The notes under the pieces are model-generated. The model was not told the DNA's origin. It was given only the letters and a program-made list of their open reading frames with translations, and searched no databases. The position numbers were made by a program, and so were the translations under genes. 43,680 bases of DNA, taken from Thermoplasmatales archaeon. Lineage in GTDB: Archaea > Thermoplasmatota > E2 > UBA202 > JdFR-43. Below, in pieces: positions 24,995 to 33,304 of the stretch. Every line of letters starts with the position of its first letter. Position 1 is the stretch's first letter. Location: assembly GCA_014361195.1 (NCBI GenBank), contig JACIWA010000003.1, forward strand, positions 1 through 43,680. Direction: 5' to 3'.

Positions 24995-25521
24995 AAGAAG
25001 AACACCTTGCTTTAGAAACAAGAAGGAAAATATATGAATTAATAGCTTCTTCCCCTGGGCTTCATAAAAGAGAAATATCAAGAAAATTAAATCTCTCCCT
25101 TAGTACAGTTGATTATCATCTCCACTACATGGAGAAAAAAAATCTGGTTATTGCAAGAGAGGATAGTAGGTATAGAAGATATTTTGTCGCAGAAAAAACA
25201 TTGCCACAGGACAGCAGGATAATTTCCCTGCTCCGCCAGGAGACGCCCCGCAAAATACTGATTTTTTTGCTAGAAAATCCAGATGCAATCCATCGAGACA
25301 TATATCAGGGTGTAGGAAAAGCTCCTTCAACTATTTCATTTCATATAAAAAAAATGGTTGAGGCGGGAATTCTAGAAGAAATCTCCTTGGGAAAAGAAAA
25401 GGGATACAATATAAAAAACAAGGATAGAATTATTGATATACTTATCACATATAGGGGCACTTTCCTAGATAGAGCGGTTGATAAATTTTTAGATGCTTGG
25501 ACATCTTTTGGAAAGGTCTAA
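24991..25521 (+). CDS. Transcription regulator with tandem ArsR-like winged helices
   Basis: The product is 176 residues. The first winged helix is at about 10-75 (HKREISRKLNLSLSTVDYHLHYMEKKNLV) and the second at about 85-150 (HRDIYQGVGKAPSTISFHIKKMVEAGILEE). Both have the S-T-V/I-x-x-H-L/I recognition helix pattern of archaeal two-HTH regulators. No ligand-binding domain or metal-binding cysteines are seen. It is translationally coupled to the small membrane protein before it. Confidence 0.8.
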   Translation: MKEEHLALETRRKIYELIASSPGLHKREISRKLNLSLSTVDYHLHYMEKKNLVIAREDSRYRRYFVAEKTLPQDSRIISLLRQETPRKILIFLLENPDAIHRDIYQGVGKAPSTISFHIKKMVEAGILEEISLGKEKGYNIKNKDRIIDILITYRGTFLDRAVDKFLDAWTSFGKV

Positions 25522-26571
25522 TTATTTTTTGAATAGATATAGTGCAGCTAAGGATATAACAAAAATGCTCAAAATTAATATAATAATTTTTCCAGCTAAA
25601 CTTTCAATAAGGAATTCAATACTAACTTTATATTCACTAAAATGCGGTATGCTTATAAGCAATATTACTCCTTCTTTTGAGTCAAGTTTATAGTATTCGG
25701 GATATATACCATCATCATTTGGGTTTAAAATGTCCTCCAGGCTATCCGCTTCATCAATCTTTTTGCCATCAAATTTTACTGTAAATTCATCAGAGAAAAA
25801 GATATTTTTCCCCAGATTAATCTTTATTACTTTCCCAGATGATGAATTTCCTCTTACATTGAGCAATATTCTTCCCTGGGTTATATTAATTGCCTCTATC
25901 GATACTTCCCCAAAATAAGAAAGGGAATATGTTTCATTATTTAAATCAAAACCCGCTATTACTATTTCTCCACCTATTGATTTATTCAGAAAAGCATCCT
26001 CTATTTTTTCTTCTGAATAATAAAAACTTGCGAGAATCATGTTATCCTGAGCGGTTATATTTTCTCCATCAAAAAAAATGTTCCTGTCACTCATCAAAAC
26101 AACACCCATATCCCCTTTCCTCATTTTTATTAAGCTTTCATTAATTTTATTTATTTCATAACCATAAATCTCACTTATAACTATCCTATCAGAAAATATT
26201 TTTAGAAATCTGGTAGGCGCATCATGCAACTCCACCACGCATCCGCTATATTCAAATCCAAAAAATGCTCCCTTTATGTTTATAGGAACAAGAGCTTTTC
26301 TTATCTCTTCCTTTAAAAGAGGATCTCTTTCAATAATTTTTTCAAGAGCATCAAAAAACTGTATTGATACTTCTATTGATTCATTTTTATAAACCATGTC
26401 AATTATTTTTTTATCTTCCTTATAGCAAGAAATTTTTCCTTCAAGCCCCGCTGGAAGATATTTTCCACTTATTTTCCCATCCTCTACCTTGAAACCACCA
26501 ATTTCTATAGATTGAGCTTCAAAATTAATGAAAATGAATGCTAGCAATAAGTAAATCAGCAATTTCTTCAT
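25522..26571 (-). CDS. Exported protein of unknown function with C-terminal membrane anchor
   Basis: The product is 349 residues. A signal peptide (about 1-20, MKKLLIYLLLAFIFINFEAQS) is followed by a long, mainly beta, extracytoplasmic region with several N-x-S/T sequons. A transmembrane helix lies at about 325-345 and ends in KK. This is a type I topology with the domain outside the cell. The region before the anchor (PEYYKLDSKEGVILLISIPHFSEYKVSIEF) resembles a C-terminal beta-sandwich. I recognise no family. Its stop codon directly abuts that of the HTH gene on the other strand. Confidence 0.7.
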   Translation of the reverse strand: MKKLLIYLLLAFIFINFEAQSIEIGGFKVEDGKISGKYLPAGLEGKISCYKEDKKIIDMVYKNESIEVSIQFFDALEKIIERDPLLKEEIRKALVPINIKGAFFGFEYSGCVVELHDAPTRFLKIFSDRIVISEIYGYEINKINESLIKMRKGDMGVVLMSDRNIFFDGENITAQDNMILASFYYSEEKIEDAFLNKSIGGEIVIAGFDLNNETYSLSYFGEVSIEAINITQGRILLNVRGNSSSGKVIKINLGKNIFFSDEFTVKFDGKKIDEADSLEDILNPNDDGIYPEYYKLDSKEGVILLISIPHFSEYKVSIEFLIESLAGKIIILILSIFVISLAALYLFKK

Positions 26572-26611
26572 GATGTTTATACACTATTGTTTTATAAAAA
26601 ATCTGGTTCAA

Positions 26612-27499
26612 TCATCGAATAGAAGAGATCAGGAGAGGAAGTATAACTGTTGCATCTCCTTCTATTGTAACATGCTTCGCTTTTTCCTTTATCTTCCCCC
26701 ATGAAATCGCTTCTTTTGCCCTCGCTCCAGATAAAGAGCCGTCCCACTCCTGAGCAGATGTGATATAAATAGCTGCATCTAAACCATTGTGAAATTGAGC
26801 CCACCATATAAGATGATGCTTTGCAACACCTCCTCCAATTACAATCCCTCCTATTTTACCATCTCCAAAAAATATATCCGCCAGCTCATCCTCATCCTTT
26901 GAAAAATCGATTTCTATCCTATTCTTCATTCTCCATATCTGCCAGCCGACCGCCCCATCGTAAATTGCGGGCACATAAAAGGGTATTTTGTTTTTCCATG
27001 CCCAGTATAGAATTGAATTCTTGCTCAATTTTTCTCCTATTTTCCATGCTATTTCCCTGCTCCCTAATTTTCCTTTAAAATCTTTGAAAAATTTCTGGAT
27101 TTTTTCCTCTATTATAATTCCATAGCTCTCATTTGGAATGAATATATTTCCGAGCCTATTTATCCCTTTCTTATGTAGCTCCACATCGTCAGCATCAAAT
27201 GAACCATGATAATAATTTTTAAAATCCCTAGCCAAATCATGGTCAATCGTTCCACATGTTGTAATAACTCCATCAACTATTTTCTCTTTTAACATATCTC
27301 TTATAACACCTCTCGTTCCAGTAGCAACTAAACATGCGGGAAAAGTAAGAAAAATGAAATAATCTTCTTTTATCATTTCCTCCAATATTTTAAGTGCATT
27401 CCCTATTTTTTTTGTGGTGAAGCCTCCTGAGTAGTAAAATTGTTTTACTAAATCCCTGACATTTTTAACTTTTTTTAAATTTATATCTCTAACAATCAT
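26612..27499 (-). CDS. dys: Deoxyhypusine synthase
   Basis: The product is 295 residues. The catalytic lysine that carries the aminobutyl group is Lys227 in IGGGVAKHH. NAD and spermidine-site segments ATGTRGVIRDML, TCGTIDHDLAR, SAQEWDGSLSGARAKEAISWGK and EGDATVILPLL match the family. It makes deoxyhypusine on archaeal aIF5A, a modification limited to Archaea and Eukarya. A minus-strand TTTATATAT box about 15-25 bases before the ATG suggests a leaderless transcript. Confidence 0.95.
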   Translation of the reverse strand: MIVRDINLKKVKNVRDLVKQFYYSGGFTTKKIGNALKILEEMIKEDYFIFLTFPACLVATGTRGVIRDMLKEKIVDGVITTCGTIDHDLARDFKNYYHGSFDADDVELHKKGINRLGNIFIPNESYGIIIEEKIQKFFKDFKGKLGSREIAWKIGEKLSKNSILYWAWKNKIPFYVPAIYDGAVGWQIWRMKNRIEIDFSKDEDELADIFFGDGKIGGIVIGGGVAKHHLIWWAQFHNGLDAAIYITSAQEWDGSLSGARAKEAISWGKIKEKAKHVTIEGDATVILPLLISSIR

Positions 27500-27557
27500 G
27501 AAAGAAATACATAAAAATATATAAAAAGAATACTAAAAAGGGAAGAGGATTTAGAAT

Positions 27558-29189
27558 TTAGAATTCACTCTCTTCTTTTTCTTCCTCTGGTATCTTGCCT
27601 TTCTCTTTTGATACTTCCCTTGCTGCAATTACGTCGTCTATGCGCAAAATCATTATCGCTGCTTCTGTTGCGGAACGAATCGCCTGTTTTCCAACACGCA
27701 GTGGTTCAAGAACATTTTTTTCTCTCATATCAACTGTTCCTCCCTGATAAACATTCACTCCATGATATTTCTTGCCCTCAGAATGTACTTTTCTTAGCTC
27801 AATAAGTATATCTATCGGATCAATTCCAGCATTTGCTGCTAAAGCTCTTGGAACAATTTCAATTGCATCCGCAAATTTTTCTATTGCCAATTGCTCTCTT
27901 CCTCCAATAGTTGCCGCATAATCTCTTAAACCCATTGCAATCTCTATTGCTGCTGAGCCTCCTCCTGTTGTCATCTTTCCATCTTCTAGGGCTACAGCTA
28001 TTACACTCAATGCATCATGCAAGCCTCGCTCGATTTCATCAACAACATGCTCTGTGCCTCCTCTGAGTAATATACTCACTGCCTTCGCTTCTTTGCATTC
28101 TGTTATGAATGTCATTTTGTCATCGCCTATTTTTCTTTCTTCTACTCTTCCCGCATGACCGAGATCCTTTGGCTTTATTTCATCAAGTTCAGTTATTATT
28201 GAAGCCCCTGTTGCCTTTGCAAGCTTCTCCATATCTGATTTCTTAACCCTTCTCACCGCATATATTCCTGCTTTTGCTAGGTAATGCTGTGCCAAATCAT
28301 CGATTCCTTTCTGACATACAACAACATTTGCACCGCTCTTCTTTATCTTTTCAACCATGTTCCTTATCATTGCCTCTTCTTCCTCAAGGAATTTCTGAAG
28401 CTGAGATGGATCTGATATTCTTATCTGTGCATCTACTTCTGTCTTTTTAACTTCAAGCGCATTGTTTAATAAAAGTATTTTTGCATCCTTAACAATAGCT
28501 GGCATATCTGGATGGACTCTTTCCTTGTCAAGAATTATACCATTTATTAGCTCTGTGTCTTCAACTGAACCCCCTTGCTTTTTCTCAACCTTTATATTAT
28601 CTATATCAACTTTGGTTTCTCCATTTATCTCTTCTGCAACACTCTTAACCGCTTTATATGCAATAGCTGCAAGCAATTCCTTGTTTGTTTCTGCAACTTT
28701 TCCTGTTATCGCCGTCTCTGCGATTTTCTTTAGCAATTCCTCATCATTTGGTTTTACATCCAAAGCTATGCTTTCGAGTATTTCACAGGCTTTTTTGCTA
28801 GCCATCCTATACCCATCCGCTATCACTGTTGGATGAATATCTTGATCTATCAAATCCTGGGCATTCTTTAGTAACTCTCCAGCAAGCACAACAGCGGTAG
28901 TAGTACCATCACCACACTCTTGGTCTTGAGCTTTTGCGACTTCGACAATCATTTTTGCTGCGGGGTGCTCCACATCTATCTCCTTGAGAATTGTCACTCC
29001 GTCATTTGTAATCACTACATCTCCCATGCTATCCACGAGCATTTTGTCCATGCCTTTTGGCCCAAGAGTAGAGCGAACTGCGTCCGCAATTGCTATCGCT
29101 GCCCTTATGTTGTTATACTGTGCTTCTCTCCCTTTCTCCCTTTCAGTTCCTTCCTTCAATATTAAAATTGGCTGTCTACCTGTCAACAT
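27558..29189 (-). CDS. thsA: Thermosome subunit (group II chaperonin)
   Basis: The product is 543 residues from the ATG at 29189. A longer frame from 29273 adds a non-homologous stretch; [18 protein letters not shown] is the normal N-terminus. The ATPase motifs [20 protein letters not shown] and [16 protein letters not shown] are intact, as is the C-terminal [10 protein letters not shown]. The tail ends in an acidic EEEKEESEF, not the Gly/Met-rich tail of some paralogues. GGTGAT lies just upstream of the ATG. It folds proteins in a double-ring complex. No second subunit is in the window. Confidence 0.96.
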   Translation of the reverse strand: MLTGRQPILILKEGTEREKGREAQYNNIRAAIAIADAVRSTLGPKGMDKMLVDSMGDVVITNDGVTILKEIDVEHPAAKMIVEVAKAQDQECGDGTTTAVVLAGELLKNAQDLIDQDIHPTVIADGYRMASKKACEILESIALDVKPNDEELLKKIAETAITGKVAETNKELLAAIAYKAVKSVAEEINGETKVDIDNIKVEKKQGGSVEDTELINGIILDKERVHPDMPAIVKDAKILLLNNALEVKKTEVDAQIRISDPSQLQKFLEEEEAMIRNMVEKIKKSGANVVVCQKGIDDLAQHYLAKAGIYAVRRVKKSDMEKLAKATGASIITELDEIKPKDLGHAGRVEERKIGDDKMTFITECKEAKAVSILLRGGTEHVVDEIERGLHDALSVIAVALEDGKMTTGGGSAAIEIAMGLRDYAATIGGREQLAIEKFADAIEIVPRALAANAGIDPIDILIELRKVHSEGKKYHGVNVYQGGTVDMREKNVLEPLRVGKQAIRSATEAAIMILRIDDVIAAREVSKEKGKIPEEEKEESEF

Positions 29190-29280
29190 TTTAATCACCA
29201 AAGTATATAATAATTCTTCTATATAAATTTTTCTTTCAGCAATTGTGAGCTTTTCCTGATTTTCATTTCTCACTAAAATC

Positions 29281-29287
29281 TTATAAA
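29281..29287 (+). promoter_or_regulatory. TATA box of the ferredoxin-aldehyde oxidoreductase operon
   Basis: TTATAAA is centred 23-26 bases before the two possible ATG codons (29307 and 29310), consistent with a leaderless transcript. Confidence 0.5.
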
Positions 29288-29306
29288 CATCTTACTTATT
29301 TCATAA

Positions 29307-29699
29307 ATGATGTATGTCAAGGCAGTCCCTGAAAATTGTTCTGGTTGCAAGGCATGTGAGGTAACTTGCTCATTATGGCATTGGAAGGTTATAAATACAA
29401 AGAAATCAGGAATAAATGTGGTTAAGAAAAGTGTTGTTGAAGATATACCAAAATTATGTACTCATGGCAAAGATTGCAATTTTGAATGCGTCAATGCCTG
29501 CAAATTCGATGCGATGAAAAAGAAAGACGGGATTGTTTATGTAGAGCATGAAAAATGTACCGGTTGCAAAGCTTGCGAAAGGGCGTGTCCTTTAAATGCG
29601 GTGTGGATTCATGAAAAGAAGGCATATAAATGCGATTTATGCAATGGGGATCCGCAATGCATTAAATTCTGCTCTCAAAATGCAATTGTATTAGGGTGA
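29307..29699 (+). CDS. Polyferredoxin-type electron carrier of the aldehyde oxidoreductase
   Basis: The product is 130 residues with about 16 cysteines arranged for roughly four [4Fe-4S] clusters. CSGCKACEVTC lies near the N-terminus, CTHGKDCNFECVNAC in the middle, and CTGCKACERACP and CDLCNGDPQCIKFC follow. The layout is that of DmsB/HycB-like carriers found next to aldehyde:ferredoxin oxidoreductase genes. It ends four bases before that gene, so it is probably the electron-transfer partner or a small subunit. Confidence 0.85.
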   Translation: MMYVKAVPENCSGCKACEVTCSLWHWKVINTKKSGINVVKKSVVEDIPKLCTHGKDCNFECVNACKFDAMKKKDGIVYVEHEKCTGCKACERACPLNAVWIHEKKAYKCDLCNGDPQCIKFCSQNAIVLG

Positions 29700-29703
29700 G
29701 AGA

Positions 29704-31512
29704 ATGTGTTATGCAGGAAATGTATTAAAAATAGATTTGAGCAAGGAAGAAGGAAAGAAGCAAAAAATTGGTGAAAGCTTTGTTCTTAAATATCTCGGGG
29801 GCGATGGCTTCGGAGCATATTTTATGAATAAAGAGGTGGATGCAACCATAGATGCTTTTTCTCCAGATAATGCTTTAATAATCTGCCCTGGCCTATTTGT
29901 TGGTACTTCTGTTCCAACCGCAGGAAAAACATCCTTCTTTTCCAAATCCGCTTTAACAGATGGATGGAATGAAAGTGTGATGGGTGGAAGAATAGGATTC
30001 GCAATGAAGCAAGCGGGTTATGACGCAATAATAATTAAAGGAAAAGCCAGCAGGTTAAGCTATATTGTTATAAGAGACGATGAAGTAAAAATAAATTCGG
30101 CGGAGCATTTAAAAGGTGAAACAACAAGAAAAACAGCGGAAGAAATAAAGAAAGATGAATCCATTGATGTTGTTGCAACAATTGGCATTGCGGGAGAAAA
30201 ACTTGTAAGATTTGCAAGCATAGACTGCGACGAGAGGCAGGCGGGCAGGGGAGGCATAGGCGCGGTGATGGGGAGCAAGAATTTAAAGGCAATTGCAATT
30301 GATGGCACAAAGGACATAAAGGTTGCAAAACCTGAAAAACTCCTGAGACTTTCTGAGGAATTTTATGAAAAAATGATAAATCATCCTTCTTTTGAGGAGG
30401 ACGGGAAATATGGAACTGGAGAATTTCTTGAATGGATGAATTCTGAAAGAGGGACTTTTCCGACAAGAAATTGGAGGGAGGGAGTGTTCAATGAAAGGAA
30501 GGAAATAGATCCCTATTATTGGGCTCCAAGATATGCCAGGAAAAATAAAGCATGCATACAATGTGTGAAGCCATGTGGAAAGGCATTTGTTGCCAAGGAT
30601 TTCATGTTAGATGGAATTGAATATGAAACCCTCTTTGCTCTCGGCTCAAATTGTGGTGTAGGAAGTATTGAGGATGTTGCAAAAGCAAATGAATTATGCG
30701 ATTTATATGGTATGGATACGATATCCACTGGAGGAGTAATAGGATTTTTAATGGATTTATATGAAAATGGGATAGTTAAAAAAGAAGAGATAGGGTTTGA
30801 GGCAAGATTCGGGGATGGAAAAGCTTTAATTGAATTAATAAGAATGATTGCAAACAGAGAAGGCATAGGTAACTTACTGGCGGAAGGAGTAAGGGGGGCA
30901 AGCCAGAAGATAAAGAATTCGGAAAAATATGCGGTGCATGTAAGAGGGCTTGAGCCACCCGCCTATGATGTGCGGGGTATAAAAGGCATGGGGCTTGCTT
31001 TCATGAGCTCGCCACGGGGGGCATGCCATCTTCGCTCTGGAGCATATGCCTTAGAGCTAACTGGAAAGTTTTGGAAATATGAGGGTGTGGATAGATTTAG
31101 CGGTAAAAACAAGGGGAAGGAGATAATGGATATGGAGAATTTCATGGCGGTTTATGATGCTCTGGGAGTGTGCAAGTTCTCGAGGAAAATATTTCTGCTA
31201 AACTTTGAGGAATTTCTAGATGCATGTATTGGAAAGGGAATGAAAGAGGATGAATTACTTTTGATAGGGGATAGGATATGCAACTTAAAGCATATTTTCA
31301 ATATAAAAGCGGGATGGAGAAAGGAGGATTGCAAATTGCCGGAAAAATTCCACATACCAATTCCAGAAGGTGTTTCAAAAGGAAGTTATATAAGTAGGGA
31401 AGAAGAAAAGGAGATGCTTGAAGACTATTTCAAGGCGAGAGGGTGGAGGAAGGACGGAAAACCAAAGAAAAGCAAGATTAAGGAATTAGAAATAGAAGAA
31501 TTTTGGACATGA
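29704..31512 (+). CDS. aor: Tungsten-dependent aldehyde:ferredoxin oxidoreductase
   Basis: The product is 602 residues, the standard length. The [4Fe-4S] ligands are Cys284, Cys287, Cys291 and Cys490, the CxxCxxxC plus distant Cys spacing known from AOR structures. Pterin-binding regions include ERQAGRGGIGAVMGSKNLKAIAI near residue 178 and the ARGACHLRSGAY-like block near 436. It oxidises aldehydes to carboxylic acids with ferredoxin, or reduces acids in reverse. In peptide-fermenting archaea it clears aldehydes from 2-oxoacid metabolism. A GGTGAGAG ribosome site precedes it. The substrate preference cannot be read. Confidence 0.92.
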   Translation: MCYAGNVLKIDLSKEEGKKQKIGESFVLKYLGGDGFGAYFMNKEVDATIDAFSPDNALIICPGLFVGTSVPTAGKTSFFSKSALTDGWNESVMGGRIGFAMKQAGYDAIIIKGKASRLSYIVIRDDEVKINSAEHLKGETTRKTAEEIKKDESIDVVATIGIAGEKLVRFASIDCDERQAGRGGIGAVMGSKNLKAIAIDGTKDIKVAKPEKLLRLSEEFYEKMINHPSFEEDGKYGTGEFLEWMNSERGTFPTRNWREGVFNERKEIDPYYWAPRYARKNKACIQCVKPCGKAFVAKDFMLDGIEYETLFALGSNCGVGSIEDVAKANELCDLYGMDTISTGGVIGFLMDLYENGIVKKEEIGFEARFGDGKALIELIRMIANREGIGNLLAEGVRGASQKIKNSEKYAVHVRGLEPPAYDVRGIKGMGLAFMSSPRGACHLRSGAYALELTGKFWKYEGVDRFSGKNKGKEIMDMENFMAVYDALGVCKFSRKIFLLNFEEFLDACIGKGMKEDELLLIGDRICNLKHIFNIKAGWRKEDCKLPEKFHIPIPEGVSKGSYISREEEKEMLEDYFKARGWRKDGKPKKSKIKELEIEEFWT

Positions 31513-32486
31513 AGAAAGAAATTATAGCCCTTGCTTTAATTGTTGCATTCTCGCTTCCAATAAAGGGAGTTAGCAACAGTGATTATGATATAAATGATGC
31601 AGCACACTTCAAATATTATGAAAATGATGAAAACATAATATACTGGTATGAATGGTGGTACGCAAACATAAAAAGTGAAGATAAAGCAATAATGATTTCC
31701 TTTATTACATTAGGAAATTTAAATGATCCTCTGCTATCTATTGCTGGAGTTTTTACTACTTTTTTTAACAATAATGATTTTGTAAGCGATTTTATTTCTT
31801 TTCCATTTATACCATATCACCTTGATTATGAAAAATGCAATGTTACAATTCTTAACAATAGATTTTATGAAGAAGATGGAAAATTTTTTGTTGAATATAA
31901 CGGAAAAGATTTAAAAATTTATTTAGAAATTTGGCCTGAAGGAAAAAGATTCGGGAGCTATTGCAATATTGATGAATGGCAATGGATGAGCTGGTATGTT
32001 GCAAGTCCTTATGGAAAAGGAAGGGCAAGAGTTGTGTATAATGGAAATGAATATTATTTTGAGGGAAATACTTATCATGATCACAATTGGGGAATAGCAA
32101 AGTTCTATGATTTAAAATGGGATTGGGGAGAATTTAGTTTGGGCAATATTGCTTTAATATATGGCTTTGTCGAAGGAAAAGAAATGCAGGGAGGAGTGCA
32201 TATAGTTAGCCAAAATGAGCACATCTTTATTCCATATAGAAAATCAAATATGGAAATTCTTGAATGGAGAAGGTTTGGCTTGGAAAATAAGCCAAAGAAA
32301 ATTCTTTTAACAGCAAATGATGAAAATATAAATCTAGAGATGAATATAGAAATGTATAAGTTTTCCTACATAATTGATGAATTGAAATTAAAGCCTTATC
32401 TATTGGGAAAGGCATCTGGAATATTAAAAATTTATAACGAAAAAATTATTTTTTCTGGAATAAAAGGATTTTATGAGCATCGCTAA
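31509..32486 (+). CDS. Exported CrtC/AttH-like lipocalin-fold protein
   Basis: The product is 325 residues from the ATG at 31509, which overlaps the aor stop (ATGA). A signal peptide covers about 1-20. The family pattern is visible as WYEWWYANI near the start and YHDHNWG at residues 189-195, then WDWGEFSLG. These mark the AttH/CrtC (carotenoid hydratase-like, 'predicted secreted hydrolase') superfamily. A carotenoid 1,2-hydratase role is possible given the UbiA/CrtI-like pair at 4322-6621. The translational link to aor has no obvious explanation. Substrate unknown. Confidence 0.7.
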   Translation: MKKEIIALALIVAFSLPIKGVSNSDYDINDAAHFKYYENDENIIYWYEWWYANIKSEDKAIMISFITLGNLNDPLLSIAGVFTTFFNNNDFVSDFISFPFIPYHLDYEKCNVTILNNRFYEEDGKFFVEYNGKDLKIYLEIWPEGKRFGSYCNIDEWQWMSWYVASPYGKGRARVVYNGNEYYFEGNTYHDHNWGIAKFYDLKWDWGEFSLGNIALIYGFVEGKEMQGGVHIVSQNEHIFIPYRKSNMEILEWRRFGLENKPKKILLTANDENINLEMNIEMYKFSYIIDELKLKPYLLGKASGILKIYNEKIIFSGIKGFYEHR

Positions 32487-33304
32487 AGTTTTCCAAAATT
32501 TTTTTCATATCTTTCAACAAAATCCTCATATCTCGGAAAGTTTTGTGCACCAAACTTCTCAATTACAAAAGAGGCAAGGGTTGTTCCAATCTTACAGCAT
32601 TTTTCAATATCATATCCCTCGAGCCACCCATACCAGAAGCCCGCCTTGAAGGCATCGCCTGCGCCGGTTGCATCAATGCATTTCACCTTTATTGAAGGAA
32701 TTTTCTTCTTTTCCCTATAAATCATGCTACCCTTTTCGCCAAGAGTTATTATCATTTCCTTATCCTTTATAAATTCTTTGATTATTTCTTTAATTATTTC
32801 CGCCTCATGACGATTGCAGAATATTATATCCGCCTTCTCTATGATATATTTCAGCTCTCTTCTATTAAATTTTTTTAAATCTTGGCCTGGCTCGAAGCCA
32901 AAAAATTTGGATTTTTCAGCCATTCTCATAGCAAGCTTGGGATGACATGGAGAAATATGCAAAATATCGCTTTTTATTCCCTTCATATTTTCCATTTCTT
33001 CAGATGCTCCCCAGTAAAAATAAGTTTTTTGCTCCTTTCCAATGTTGAATATATAAGCTCTTGCACATTTTTTGTTGCTCTTAATTATCCTTTTATTTAA
33101 TTCAAATTTTTTTAGATAATTTTCATATTTTTTAAAATCTGTCCCCGCCACACTATAAAGTTGCACTTTTTTGCCTAATGAAGCCAGTCCGATCGCAATA
33201 TTTGTTCCACCTCCTCCATAGCATTTCCTGAAATATGTTATATAGTGAGAGTTATCCAAATTGAAGATATAATCATATGCTATATGTCCAACAACAGTTA
33301 TCAT
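32483..33304 (-). CDS. PfkB-family sugar or nucleoside kinase
   Basis: The product is 273 residues. The substrate-side motif GGGGTNIAIGLASLG and the PfkB signature DATGAGDAF (residues 211-219, catalytic base Asp217) are intact. NRHEAEI is the usual NxxE loop. It phosphorylates a sugar or nucleoside; an archaeal ADP- or ATP-dependent nucleoside or fructose kinase are both possible. It overlaps the peptidase gene upstream by ATGA and the CrtC-like gene tail-to-tail by four bases. Confidence 0.88.
   Translation of the reverse strand: MITVVGHIAYDYIFNLDNSHYITYFRKCYGGGGTNIAIGLASLGKKVQLYSVAGTDFKKYENYLKKFELNKRIIKSNKKCARAYIFNIGKEQKTYFYWGASEEMENMKGIKSDILHISPCHPKLAMRMAEKSKFFGFEPGQDLKKFNRRELKYIIEKADIIFCNRHEAEIIKEIIKEFIKDKEMIITLGEKGSMIYREKKKIPSIKVKCIDATGAGDAFKAGFWYGWLEGYDIEKCCKIGTTLASFVIEKFGAQNFPRYEDFVERYEKNFGKL

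Noticed and set aside
28462-28836. 124-codon plus-strand frame inside the thermosome gene
   Set aside because: It is antisense to highly conserved chaperonin codons and its Ser/Ile/Phe-rich composition is that of a reverse-strand shadow.
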